Shown here in pieces: positions 1 through 6,720 of a stretch of 17,854 nt of DNA (its first letter is position 1; each line of letters opens with the position of its first letter). The notes under the pieces were generated by a model that was not told where the DNA came from, did no database searches, and saw only the letters and a program-made list of their open reading frames with translations. The position numbers and the translations under genes were made by a program. Source of the stretch: Acidimicrobiia bacterium (GTDB taxonomy: Bacteria > Actinomycetota > Acidimicrobiia > IMCC26256 > JAENVU01); contig JADGON010000442.1 in assembly GCA_017882945.1 (NCBI GenBank), positions 1-17,854 of the forward strand. Direction: 5' to 3'.

Positions 1-1259
1 CAGGCGGTGGCGGCAAAGGCGGCGGTGAGGACGTCGAGGGCGCGGGCGATCTCGGCCTCGCTCACCACGAGCGGGGGCATGAAGCGCACCACGTTGCCGT
101 AGGTCCCCGCGTTCATCAGCAGCAGGTGCCCGTCGTCGCGGCACCGGCTGATCACCTGGCCGATGCGCGCCGAGTCGTGAGCTCCGGACGCGGGCTCGCC
201 GAGCTCCAGGCCGACCATGAGTCCCGGCCCGCGCACCTCGGCCGCCACGCCCTGGTCCGCGACGATCCGCTCGAGACCTGATCGAAGCTGCTCACCTCGT
301 GCGTTCACGTTCTCGATGAAGCCGGGCTCGGTGAGCACCTCGATCGTGGCCAGCGCGGCCGCGCAGCCGATCGGGTTCCCGCCGTAGGTCCCGCCGTGCG
401 AACCCTTGGGCCAGCGCGCCATGAGCTCGGCCGACGCGCCGATGGCCGAGATGGGAAAGCCGGACGCGATGCCCTTCGCCATGATGAGCACGTCCGGGAC
501 GACGTTCGCGGGCTCGATCGCGAACATGGTTCCGGTGCGCGCGAACCCCGTCTGCACCTCGTCGGCGACGAACAGGATCCCGTGCTCCCGGCAGATCTCC
601 TGGACCCCGCGCAGGAACGCGGTCGGCGCCGGGATGTAGCCGCCTTCGCCGAGCACCGGCTCGAGCACCATCGCGGCGGTCTCGCCCGGGGCGGTCTGCG
701 ACAAGAGGAGATGGTGGAGCGCCGACAGCGAGCGCTCGACGGAGACCTCCTCGGTCACTCCTTCACGCCACGGGTGTGGGAACGGCGCGACGAACACCCC
801 GGCGGGCAGCGGTGCGTACCCCGCTCGGTACCCGTGCTTCGAGGTGGTCATCGCCATCGTCAGGTGGCTGCGGCCGTGGAAGCTCCCCGAGAACACGATG
901 ACGTTCGGACGCCCGGTGGCCTGCTTGGCCAGCTTCACCGCGGCCTCCGTGGCCTCCGCGCCCGAGTTGGCGAAGAAGAACGAGTCGATGCCGTCAGGCG
1001 AGATCTCGGCCAACCGGTCGGCGAGCTGCTCGAGGATCGGATTCCGGTAGCAGTTCGCCTGCGCGTGGATGAACTTCGCCGCTTGGTCCTGGATCGCGGC
1101 GACGACCTTCGGATGGCAGTGGCCGGTGCTCACGACCGCGATCCCGGCGGTGAAGTCGAGGTACTCGGTGCCGTCGGCGGTGGTGACCGTGCACCCGGAC
1201 CCGGAGACCACCGGGAGATCCGTCACCTGGAACCACACGTCCGAGAGATGTGAACCCAT
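1..1259 (-). CDS. Class III (PLP) aminotransferase, GabT-like, C-terminus cut by window edge
   Basis: I translated this from the reverse strand; the ORF stays open to the window edge. It reads as a fold-type I, class III aminotransferase moving an amino group from an omega-amino acid such as 4-aminobutyrate to a 2-oxo acid with PLP. Visible marks are SGAEA after about residue 100, an SFHG motif, the D-E-V-Q motif with Asp233 (pyridine N partner), and MAKGI with Lys262 as the Schiff-base lysine, then TYGGNP. About 419 codons are present and the last ones match the usual C-terminal segment, so only a few residues are probably missing. ATG 1259 lies 9 bp after the stop of the upstream dehydrogenase gene and has no Shine-Dalgarno. 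A TAGCCT hexamer 6 nt before ATG could give it its own leaderless transcript. Pairing with an amino-acid dehydrogenase suggests amino-acid catabolism. Exact substrate cannot be told: GABA, beta-alanine or another omega-amine are all possible. Confidence 0.88.
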   Translation of the reverse strand, partial: MGSHLSDVWFQVTDLPVVSGSGCTVTTADGTEYLDFTAGIAVVSTGHCHPKVVAAIQDQAAKFIHAQANCYRNPILEQLADRLAEISPDGIDSFFFANSGAEATEAAVKLAKQATGRPNVIVFSGSFHGRSHLTMAMTTSKHGYRAGYAPLPAGVFVAPFPHPWREGVTEEVSVERSLSALHHLLLSQTAPGETAAMVLEPVLGEGGYIPAPTAFLRGVQEICREHGILFVADEVQTGFARTGTMFAIEPANVVPDVLIMAKGIASGFPISAIGASAELMARWPKGSHGGTYGGNPIGCAAALATIEVLTEPGFIENVNARGEQLRSGLERIVADQGVAAEVRGPGLMVGLELGEPASGAHDSARIGQVISRCRDDGHLLLMNAGTYGNVVRFMPPLVVSEAEIARALDVLTAAFAATA

Positions 1260-1265
1260 GCCCCG

Positions 1266-1271
1266 AGGCTA
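1266..1271 (-). promoter_or_regulatory. Candidate -10 (TAGCCT) of a leaderless aminotransferase transcript
   Basis: TAGCCT ends 6 nt before the ATG at 1259, so a transcript starting about 7 nt downstream would begin at the start codon. CTGACC at 1290-1295 (minus) matches 4 of 6 bases of TTGACA at an 18-bp spacer. The first three bases are also the TAG stop codon of the dehydrogenase. Inferred from position and sequence only. Confidence 0.45.
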
Positions 1272-2396
1272 TGCCTCCGGTCGAAGCCGGGTCAGCGGCC
1301 GGCCATCGGTCCACGCCGCCGGGTCGCCCGGCTCCCACCGCCCGCCGGGAAGCGCCTCGGCCGCCATGCGCTCGCGGGCGATCCGCTGGGCCGCGCGCCC
1401 CGGGGCCACGCCCCACTCCCGGGCGGCGGCGAAGACGCGCCCCACGGTCGCCTCGATCCGCGCCGTCGACGCGAGCGCGCGATCACGCGAGTAGCCGGTG
1501 AGCTCTTCGGCGATGTTGAGGATGCCGCCGGCGTTGACGACGAAATCCGGCGCGTAGAGGATCCCGCGCGCCGCGAGCGCGTCGTCCATCTCCTCCGACG
1601 CGAGCTGGTTGTTCGCCCCACCGCAGATGATCTCGCAGCGAATCGTGTCGATCGTCTCGGCGTTGACGACGGAGCCGAGCGCACACGGCGCGAGTACGTC
1701 ACAGGGCTCGCTCACCGCGTCCGCGACGGGGATCGCGTCCACCCCGACCGTGCGCACGAGCTCGCGGACCCGCGCATCGTCGACATCCGCGACCGCCACC
1801 GTGGCGCCGTCACCCACCAGGAGCCGGGCCAGCGCCGAGCCCACCTTCCCCGCGCCCTGCACCACGACGTGCCGATCCCGCAATGACGGATCGCCCCAAC
1901 CCGCCTGCGCCGCGGCCCGCATCGCACGGTGCACACCGAACGCGGTCACCGGCGAGGGATCGCCCGATCCACCCGCGGACTCACTCACGCCCGTGACCCA
2001 CGGCGTGACCGTTGCGATGCCGTCCATGTCCGCGGTCGTCGCACCGACATCCTCAGCCGCGAGGTAGCGGCCACCGAGCTCGTGGATCGCGCGCCCGAGC
2101 GCGCGCAACAGCTCCGGGCTGCGCGTGCGGTAGGGATCGTCGCAGAGCACCACCGCCTTGCCGCCGCCCTGGTGCAGCCCGGCGACCGATGCCTTCAGGC
2201 TCATCGCCTCGGAGAGCCGCAGCACGTCGAGCACCGCGTCGTCCTCATGCTCGTAGTGCCAGAAGCGGACGCCACCGAGTGAGGGACCGAGCGCGGTCGA
2301 GTGCACCGCGATGACCGCCCGCAATGCCACGGCGGCGTCGGCGACGAACACGACCTGCTCGTGCCCGTGCTCGCTCATCCACGCGCTGACGTCCAC
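1269..2396 (-). CDS. Leucine/valine-type amino-acid dehydrogenase (Glu/Leu/Phe/Val DH family)
   Basis: This NAD-dependent enzyme oxidatively deaminates branched-chain L-amino acids to 2-oxo acids and ammonia. The N-terminal domain has LGPSLGG and two lysines in MSLK and GGGKAVV. With GTG 2396 as start they fall at Lys68 and Lys80, the numbering known for Bacillus leucine dehydrogenase, which is the main reason for this start. EDVGATT around residues 115-121 carries the conserved Asp116. The Rossmann motif G-A-G-K-V-G sits at 181-186, and the C-terminal GGANNQL and NAGGILN stretches are typical. Length 375 residues fits the family (about 365-375). GTG 2408 is an alternative start. The gene follows msrB closely with a strong hairpin between, and precedes the aminotransferase by 9 bp, so the pair may be co-transcribed. 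Leucine versus valine preference cannot be read from sequence. Confidence 0.9.
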   Translation of the reverse strand: MDVSAWMSEHGHEQVVFVADAAVALRAVIAVHSTALGPSLGGVRFWHYEHEDDAVLDVLRLSEAMSLKASVAGLHQGGGKAVVLCDDPYRTRSPELLRALGRAIHELGGRYLAAEDVGATTADMDGIATVTPWVTGVSESAGGSGDPSPVTAFGVHRAMRAAAQAGWGDPSLRDRHVVVQGAGKVGSALARLLVGDGATVAVADVDDARVRELVRTVGVDAIPVADAVSEPCDVLAPCALGSVVNAETIDTIRCEIICGGANNQLASEEMDDALAARGILYAPDFVVNAGGILNIAEELTGYSRDRALASTARIEATVGRVFAAAREWGVAPGRAAQRIARERMAAEALPGGRWEPGDPAAWTDGRPLTRLRPEA

Positions 2397-2403
2397 GGCC
2401 GCA

Positions 2404-2432
2404 CCCACTGACCCGGCCTGCGGGTCAGTGGG
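2404..2432. repeat. Perfect 11-bp inverted repeat (hairpin) between msrB and the dehydrogenase
   Basis: Arms CCCACTGACCC (2404-2414) and GGGTCAGTGGG (2422-2432) are perfect complements around a 7-nt loop. The hairpin covers the msrB stop codon (2425-2427) and ends 7 nt before the preferred dehydrogenase start, GTG 2396; alternative start GTG 2408 lies in one arm. No T-run follows on either strand. It could be a non-canonical terminator or attenuator after msrB, or an RNA structure hiding the dehydrogenase initiation region. Confidence 0.6.
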
Positions 2433-2841
2433 AGTCGGAGTCAGCGGGGTCGAGCTCCAGGGACAGCGAGTTGATGCAGTAGCGCTGGCCGGTCGGGTTC
2501 GGTCCGTCAGGGAATCGGTGACCCAGGTGACCGCCACAGCGCCGGCACACGACTTCCTCGCGGATCATCCCGTGGCTGGTGTCCGTGACGATGTCGACGG
2601 CCTCCATCACGGCGGGCTCGTAGAACGACGGCCACCCCGTGCCGGAATCGAACTTCGTGTCGCTCGCGAAGAGCTCCGCACCGCATCCGGCACACCGGTA
2701 CATCCCGGCGTCCTTGGTGAACGCGTACTGCCCGCTGAACGCGGGTTCCGTCCCCTGCTTGCGCAAGACGGCGTACCGCTCGGGCGTCAAACGCTCCCGC
2801 CACTGCTCGTCGGTCAGCTCGACTTCGCTCGTCTCATCCAT
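2425..2841 (-). CDS. msrB: Peptide methionine-(R)-S-oxide reductase MsrB
   Basis: MsrB reduces the R epimer of methionine sulfoxide in oxidised proteins, a cytosolic repair function. The 138-residue product covers the whole domain. Cys50/Cys53 (YRCAGC) and Cys99/Cys102 (CRRC) are the zinc-binding pairs, and RYCINSLSL carries the catalytic Cys122. The segment DSGTGWPSF has Thr68 where classical enzymes such as E. coli MsrB have the resolving Cys (DSGCGWPSF), so this looks like a one-Cys type needing an external reductant or another thiol. ATG 2841 was chosen because homology begins there and TACGGT ends 7 nt upstream; the open frame continues further but is antisense to the response regulator. 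It diverges from the two-component operon across a 120-bp region. Confidence 0.95.
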   Translation of the reverse strand: MDETSEVELTDEQWRERLTPERYAVLRKQGTEPAFSGQYAFTKDAGMYRCAGCGAELFASDTKFDSGTGWPSFYEPAVMEAVDIVTDTSHGMIREEVVCRRCGGHLGHRFPDGPNPTGQRYCINSLSLELDPADSDSH

Positions 2842-2848
2842 GTCCAGA

Positions 2849-2854
2849 ACCGTA
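2849..2854 (-). promoter_or_regulatory. Candidate -10 (TACGGT) of a leaderless msrB transcript
   Basis: TACGGT on the minus strand ends 7 nt before the msrB ATG, with no Shine-Dalgarno in between. No clear -35 is seen at the right spacing. Confidence 0.4.
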
Positions 2855-2888
2855 CGCCTGGTGGGCCAAAGCCATTCCCACCGCCGCT

Positions 2889-2928
2889 CTGGGTGGCCAT
2901 CTCCACAGAATCTCCACAGGCTGGGTGG
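2889..2928. repeat. Pair of CTGGGTGG direct repeats flanking the tandem CTCCACA box
   Basis: CTGGGTGG occurs at 2889-2896 and again at 2921-2928, 32 bp apart, close to three helical turns, bracketing the CTCCACA repeats. The second copy overlaps the proposed -35. Possible second factor site; function unknown. Confidence 0.35.
2901..2918 (+). promoter_or_regulatory. Tandem CTCCACA-N4-CTCCACA box, likely OmpR-family binding site
   Basis: CTCCACA at 2901-2907 and 2912-2918 are identical and separated by 4 bp, an 11-bp period. This 7-4-7 layout is the known architecture of PhoB/PhoP-type sites, where winged-helix regulators bind head to tail. Including flanks, the identity is 10 bp (ATCTCCACAG at 2899-2908 and 2910-2919). 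It ends 8 bp before the -35 of the response-regulator promoter, which fits autoregulation. Binding by the adjacent regulator is inferred. Confidence 0.55.
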
Positions 2929-2955
2929 GACATGGCAGCACCCCGTCCTTATCCT
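2927..2955 (+). promoter_or_regulatory. Promoter of the two-component operon (GGGACA -17 bp- TATCCT), leaderless
   Basis: The -35 GGGACA (2927-2932) and -10 TATCCT (2950-2955) each match 4 of 6 consensus bases at the optimal 17-bp spacing. A start 7 nt after the -10 falls on the first base of the GTG at 2962, so the mRNA would be leaderless. Confidence 0.55.
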
Positions 2956-2961
2956 GACGGG

Positions 2962-3684
2962 GTGGCTTCTGCAGCAGCGCTCGCGCCCTCCGCGCGAACA
3001 ATTCTGATCATTGAGGACGAAGCGACCATTGCTGCCGCGGTCGCCGCCCGCCTCCGATCCGAGGGGTTCTCGGTCGAGATCGCCGGGGACGGGCCCGTCG
3101 GCGTGGATCGGTGCCGCCAGATCCATCCCGATCTCGTCGTCCTCGACCTGATGCTTCCCGGCCTCGACGGGCTCGAGGTCTGTGAGCGCATCCAGGCCGA
3201 TCGGCCGGTACCCGTCCTCATGCTGACGGCCCGGGATTCCGAACGCGATCTCGTGGTCGGGCTCGGCGTCGGCGCGGACGACTACATGACCAAGCCGTTC
3301 AGCACCCGCGAGCTCGTCGCCCGGGTTCACGCACTGCTGCGCCGGGTAGACCGGGATCGTGCCGAGGGGGCGGGGACCACAGGAAGTGCGACCGTGCTGG
3401 TCGGCGAGGTGATGCTCGACCCGGCGACGCGGCGCGTGACCCGCAACGGCGAGGTCGTGCACCTCACCCCCACCGAGTTCGATCTCTTCGCCTTCCTCGC
3501 GGCAGCACCCGACCGGGTGTTCACGCGCGAGGAGCTCCTCGCCGAGGTGTGGGGCTACGAAGTGGTGTCCGGCGGGCGCGCGGTCGACTCGCACGTGCGC
3601 GCGGTGCGCCACAAGCTCGGCAACAACCTGATCCGGACCGTCCACGGTGTCGGCTACGCGCTCGACGATGCTGGGGTCCAATGA
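2962..3684 (+). CDS. OmpR/PhoB-family DNA-binding response regulator
   Basis: This is a 240-residue two-component response regulator. The receiver domain (about 12-130) has acidic residues Glu18, Asp19 and Glu20, phospho-acceptor Asp62 in VVLDLMLPG, switch Thr89 (LMLTARD), Tyr108 and Lys111 (YMTKPFS). The C-terminal winged-helix DNA-binding domain ends with the usual VDSHVRAVRHKLG and IRTVHGVGYAL motifs. GTG 2962 is preferred over upstream in-frame codons because the receiver starts about ten residues later and a well-spaced promoter places +1 on it. Its stop overlaps the start of the kinase gene as ATGA, so the two are translationally coupled and almost surely a cognate pair. The stimulus is unknown. 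The tandem box upstream suggests it controls its own promoter and perhaps the divergent msrB. Confidence 0.93.
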   Translation: MASAAALAPSARTILIIEDEATIAAAVAARLRSEGFSVEIAGDGPVGVDRCRQIHPDLVVLDLMLPGLDGLEVCERIQADRPVPVLMLTARDSERDLVVGLGVGADDYMTKPFSTRELVARVHALLRRVDRDRAEGAGTTGSATVLVGEVMLDPATRRVTRNGEVVHLTPTEFDLFAFLAAAPDRVFTREELLAEVWGYEVVSGGRAVDSHVRAVRHKLGNNLIRTVHGVGYALDDAGVQ

Positions 3685-4715
3685 GGCACATGCCCGAGCG
3701 TCCGCTCGATCCGCTGCCGTCGATCAAGATCAAGCTGTCCGCACTCATCGTCGGTGCGGTCGGCATCACGGTCTTCGTCTTCTGGTTCGGCGTCCGCATC
3801 CTCGGGCTGTGGCCGAGCGTCAGCGGCGTCGCGGCCGCGATCGTCGCGCTCGTCCTCGTTCGCTTCGTCGCCCGCGGCCTCACTACCCCGTTGCGCGAGA
3901 TGGCCGAGGCCACCCAGGCCATGGCGAAGGGCGACTACTCCCGGCGCGTCACCGACACATCACGCGACGAGATCGGCCGGCTCGCCCGCTCGTTCAACCG
4001 CATGGCCTCGGAGCTCGCCGAGACGGACCGAGTGCGACGCGACCTGGTGGCGAACGTCAGCCACGAGCTGCGCACTCCCCTGACCGCGCTCCAGGCCACG
4101 CTCGAGAACATCGTCGACGGTGTCGCGGTTGCGGATCCCGACACCCTGGTCACCATGCTCACGCAGGTCGAACGGTTGGGCCGCCTGGTGGTGCAGCTGC
4201 TGGACCTCTCCCGGCTCGAAGCCGGCACCGTGCCGCTCGACCGCCAGGACTTCGCCGTGGCTCCGGTGCTCGCGCACGCGGTGCGGGAGCAGAAGCTCAA
4301 CGCTCCGGGCGTCGGAATCAGCATGACCGTCGACGAGCCCGGCCTCGCGGCTGACGGCGACCCCGAGCGCGTGCACCAAGTGGTCGCGAACCTGCTCGAG
4401 AACGCGGTGCGGCATTCGCCCGCGGGCGGCGCGGTCGAGGTGCGCGCCCGTCGCAGCGCCTCCGGCGTCACGATCGAGGTCATCGACGAAGGTCCTGGGA
4501 TCCCCGACCAAGAGGTCAACCGGGTCTTCGAGCGGTTCTACCGGGCCGACTCGGCCCGCGCAACGAGCGACGGTGGCGCGGGACTCGGCCTCGCCATCGC
4601 CCGCTGGATCGTCGACCTTCACGGCGGCGAGATCCACCCCGAGCGGCGTGAGCCCCACGGCTGCCGCATGGTTGTCACCCTGCCCGGCGCCCGACCGACT
4701 GCGGTTCGGGCCTGA
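3681..4715 (+). CDS. Membrane sensor histidine kinase with almost no extracytoplasmic domain
   Basis: This is the partner kinase of the preceding regulator, 344 residues. Two hydrophobic segments (about 19-38 and 47-65) are joined by only some 8-10 residues, so there is no periplasmic sensor domain. HAMP follows (about 66-115, with DEIGRLARSFN), then the H-box NVSHELRTPL with His128, the N-box LLENAVRHSP, the G1 box DEGPGIP, the F-box (FERFYR) and the G2 box GAGLGLAIARWI. All ATP-binding boxes are intact, so it should be active. The signal is probably sensed within the membrane or by a partner protein, as in intramembrane-sensing kinases; that is inference. ATG 3681 overlaps the regulator stop by 4 bp. 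RibB follows 26 bp after its stop. Confidence 0.93.
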   Translation: MRHMPERPLDPLPSIKIKLSALIVGAVGITVFVFWFGVRILGLWPSVSGVAAAIVALVLVRFVARGLTTPLREMAEATQAMAKGDYSRRVTDTSRDEIGRLARSFNRMASELAETDRVRRDLVANVSHELRTPLTALQATLENIVDGVAVADPDTLVTMLTQVERLGRLVVQLLDLSRLEAGTVPLDRQDFAVAPVLAHAVREQKLNAPGVGISMTVDEPGLAADGDPERVHQVVANLLENAVRHSPAGGAVEVRARRSASGVTIEVIDEGPGIPDQEVNRVFERFYRADSARATSDGGAGLGLAIARWIVDLHGGEIHPERREPHGCRMVVTLPGARPTAVRA

Positions 4716-4728
4716 TGCTTCACCACAC

Positions 4729-4735
4729 AGGAGAG
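4729..4735 (+). promoter_or_regulatory. Shine-Dalgarno AGGAGAG deciding the ribB start
   Basis: AGGAGA (4729-4734) lies 7 nt before ATG 4742 but only 1 nt before ATG 4736, and it is downstream of ATG 4715. This selects 4742 as the start. It is one of very few clear Shine-Dalgarno sites in the window. Confidence 0.7.
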
Positions 4736-4741
4736 ATGCAG

Positions 4742-5389
4742 ATGAGCCGATTCGCGACGGTCGACGAAGCCCTGAAGCGCATCCGGCGCGGCGAGATGGT
4801 CCTGGTTGCCGACGACGAGGACCGCGAGAACGAGGGTGACCTCACGCTCGCGGCCGAGTGGGTCACGCCCGAGGCCGTGAACTTCATGCTGCGCTGGGCC
4901 CGCGGGCTCGTCTGCATGCCGATCGATCCGTCGTACCTGCAGCGGCTCGACGTCCCGCCGATGGTGCCGCCGGGTCGTGCCGGCTGCGACACGGCGTTCT
5001 CCGTCTCGATCGACCACGTCGGTTCGGGCAGCGGCATCGGTGCCGCCGACCGCGCGCACACCATCAAGCGCATCATCGACCCGAGCTCACGCCCGAGCGA
5101 CTTCATCCAGCCCGGTCACGTGTTCCCGCTGCGCGCCCGTCCGGGTGGCGTGCTCGAGCGTCGCGGCCACACCGAGGCCGCAGTGGACCTCGCCCGGCTC
5201 GCCGGCCTCGCCCCGGCCGCGGTGATCTGCGAGGTGCTCCACGACGACGGATCCCCCGCCCGTCTCCCGTTCCTCGAGCTGTTCGCGCAGGAGCACCGGG
5301 TCGCGATGATCACCGTCGCCCAGATCGCCGACCACCGGGCCGGCCTGGCCGAGGAGTCCGCGGACGACTCCGCCCGCCTCCTCCTCTAG
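4742..5389 (+). CDS. ribB: 3,4-dihydroxy-2-butanone 4-phosphate synthase (stand-alone RibB)
   Basis: RibB converts ribulose 5-phosphate to 3,4-dihydroxy-2-butanone 4-phosphate and formate, supplying the four-carbon unit of riboflavin. The acidic signature DDEDRENEGD at residues 24-33 binds Mg2+ and substrate. GHVFPLRAR and RRGHTEAAVDLARLAG are the other conserved blocks. The product is 215 residues, the length of a single RibB domain, and ends about 20 residues after the domain. Many actinobacteria carry a fused RibBA enzyme; here no GTP cyclohydrolase II domain follows in any frame before the convergent permease gene. It probably shares a transcript with the two-component genes, with its own good Shine-Dalgarno. 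No FMN riboswitch is visible upstream. Why flavin synthesis would sit under this kinase/regulator pair is not explained by sequence. Confidence 0.93.
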   Translation: MSRFATVDEALKRIRRGEMVLVADDEDRENEGDLTLAAEWVTPEAVNFMLRWARGLVCMPIDPSYLQRLDVPPMVPPGRAGCDTAFSVSIDHVGSGSGIGAADRAHTIKRIIDPSSRPSDFIQPGHVFPLRARPGGVLERRGHTEAAVDLARLAGLAPAAVICEVLHDDGSPARLPFLELFAQEHRVAMITVAQIADHRAGLAEESADDSARLLL

Positions 5390-5449
5390 CCCCACCCCCT
5401 CCACCCCGTCCCCCGCGCCGAGCTGAGATCCGACGACGCCGCCCTGGGG

Positions 5450-6676
5450 TCAGACGACCTGGAGGGTGAGCCAGAGGGCGGTGACGGCGAGGACGAGCGC
5501 GATGGGTGTCGCGAGGAACGCGAATCGGTAGAACGCGCGGCGCCGGGGCTCGACGTTCGAGGCTCGCACCTCTCTGCGCCAGAGCAGGGTCGCGAGGGAG
5601 CCGCTGTAGGTGACGTTCGGTCCGATGTTCACCCCGACAAGCAGCGCGAGAAGCTGTGGTGCTGATCCGGCCGGGATCGCCGCGAGCAGGATCAACGTCG
5701 CGGGCAGGTTGTTGACGACGTTCGCGAGGAGCGCACCGAGCAGCGCGATCCCGAGCAACGCACCGAAGCCGGCGCCGTTCGGCACCAGATGCGCGACCGC
5801 GTCACCGAGACCGTCGTGCTGTGCGGCTGCCACGACGAGCGACAGCGCGACGACGAAGAGCACGAACTCGATCGCGGTCATCGTGAGCACTCGTTGTGGA
5901 TGCAGCTTGCCGGTGCCGACCGCCCCGAGGGCCAAGATCAGCGCCACCACTGCCGCGACCCAGACCGGCTCGACGCCGATCAGCGAGCTCACCGAGAAGC
6001 CCAGGAGGAGCACGACGAGCGCGCCGAACGTGCACCGCCCGAAGCCGTCGAGCGACGGCGGCAGTGGCGTCGTGCTGCGCTCGTGCGTGCGGTTCGGCAG
6101 CTTCCGGGCTCCCACCCACGTGACCACCCCGACTGCGACCGCGGTCGCGGGCGCCATGCGCAGCGCGAAGGCCGCGAACGTGAGCCCGGTGGCCGGGAAG
6201 ACCAGCAGGTTCGTGAGGTTCGACACCGGGAGGAGCAACGATGAAGCGTTCGCCATCTGCGCGGTCGTGAGCAGCGCACGGTCGGGTGTGGGGGCCGGCC
6301 GACCGGCAACCATCTGCACCACGACCGGCGTGAAGAGCACGGCCGTTGCGTCGAGGCTCAGGACTGCGGTGATCGCCACGCCGAGCAACGCAACCGCGAC
6401 GACGAGCTGGCGGGGCGAATGGGCGAGCCGGTCGACGAGCCCGCCCGCGGCACGGAAGAGCCCGGCCTCGCGCGCGACCTCGGTGATCACGAAGATCGCG
6501 ACGAGGAACCCGAGCGTCGGGCCGAGCTCATCGAGCGTGTCACCCGCAACCGAGAACGGCAGCGCCCCGGAGACCAGCACCGCGATGACACCGGCCAGGC
6601 CCACGAACAGCTCGATGCGAGGCCGTGCGCCCCGGGCCACCACGACGAGCAGCACCGCGAGCGCAACGAATGCCAC
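5450..6676 (-). CDS. ArsB/SLC13-type ion permease
   Basis: This is a 408-residue polytopic membrane protein with roughly ten to eleven hydrophobic segments and two related halves. Family marks are SLDATAVLFTPVV in the first half, SNLTNLLVFPATGL, NNLPATLILLA, and GVNIGPNVTYSGSLATLLWRR near the C-terminus. These resemble ArsB arsenite efflux permeases and the wider SLC13/NhaD ion-transporter superfamily. No arsR, arsC or arsA is nearby, so arsenite specificity is doubtful and a Na+/H+ or organic-anion role is equally possible. GTG 6676 is chosen because the hydrophobic N-terminus starts there and TAGGGT ends 6 nt upstream. It is convergent with ribB across 60 bp, in which I see no convincing terminator. 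Confidence 0.83.
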   Translation of the reverse strand: MAFVALAVLLVVVARGARPRIELFVGLAGVIAVLVSGALPFSVAGDTLDELGPTLGFLVAIFVITEVAREAGLFRAAGGLVDRLAHSPRQLVVAVALLGVAITAVLSLDATAVLFTPVVVQMVAGRPAPTPDRALLTTAQMANASSLLLPVSNLTNLLVFPATGLTFAAFALRMAPATAVAVGVVTWVGARKLPNRTHERSTTPLPPSLDGFGRCTFGALVVLLLGFSVSSLIGVEPVWVAAVVALILALGAVGTGKLHPQRVLTMTAIEFVLFVVALSLVVAAAQHDGLGDAVAHLVPNGAGFGALLGIALLGALLANVVNNLPATLILLAAIPAGSAPQLLALLVGVNIGPNVTYSGSLATLLWRREVRASNVEPRRRAFYRFAFLATPIALVLAVTALWLTLQVV

Positions 6677-6682
6677 GTCCCG

Positions 6683-6688
6683 ACCCTA
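6683..6688 (-). promoter_or_regulatory. Candidate -10 (TAGGGT) of a leaderless permease transcript
   Basis: TAGGGT on the minus strand ends 6 nt before GTG 6676 and no Shine-Dalgarno is present. The -35 region is weak. Confidence 0.4.
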
Positions 6689-6720
6689 TCCATGCTGCTC
6701 CGGATCGAACCCGGGTGCGG

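Noticed and set aside
396..1253. Long plus-strand ORF opposite the aminotransferase
   Set aside because: Arg/Gly/Asp-rich translation with no family signal; it is the GC-rich shadow of a clearly conserved minus-strand enzyme.
2311..2961. Upstream extension of the response regulator frame (long open frame across msrB)
   Set aside because: It is antisense to msrB and the dehydrogenase, and the receiver domain and promoter both point to GTG 2962.
2842..3681. N-terminal extension of the msrB frame
   Set aside because: Antisense to the response regulator; MsrB homology starts at ATG 2841.
4715..4741. ATG 4715 or 4736 as ribB start
   Set aside because: The Shine-Dalgarno lies downstream of the first and 1 nt from the second; ATG 4742 has ideal spacing and matches the family N-terminus.
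5390..5449. Terminator in the ribB/permease convergent gap
   Set aside because: Only a 4-bp GGTC/GACC stem and C-rich tracts; no stable hairpin seen.
5450..6676. Arsenic resistance locus
   Set aside because: The permease is ArsB-like but no arsR, arsC, arsA or acr genes are present, so the ars label would be overreach.
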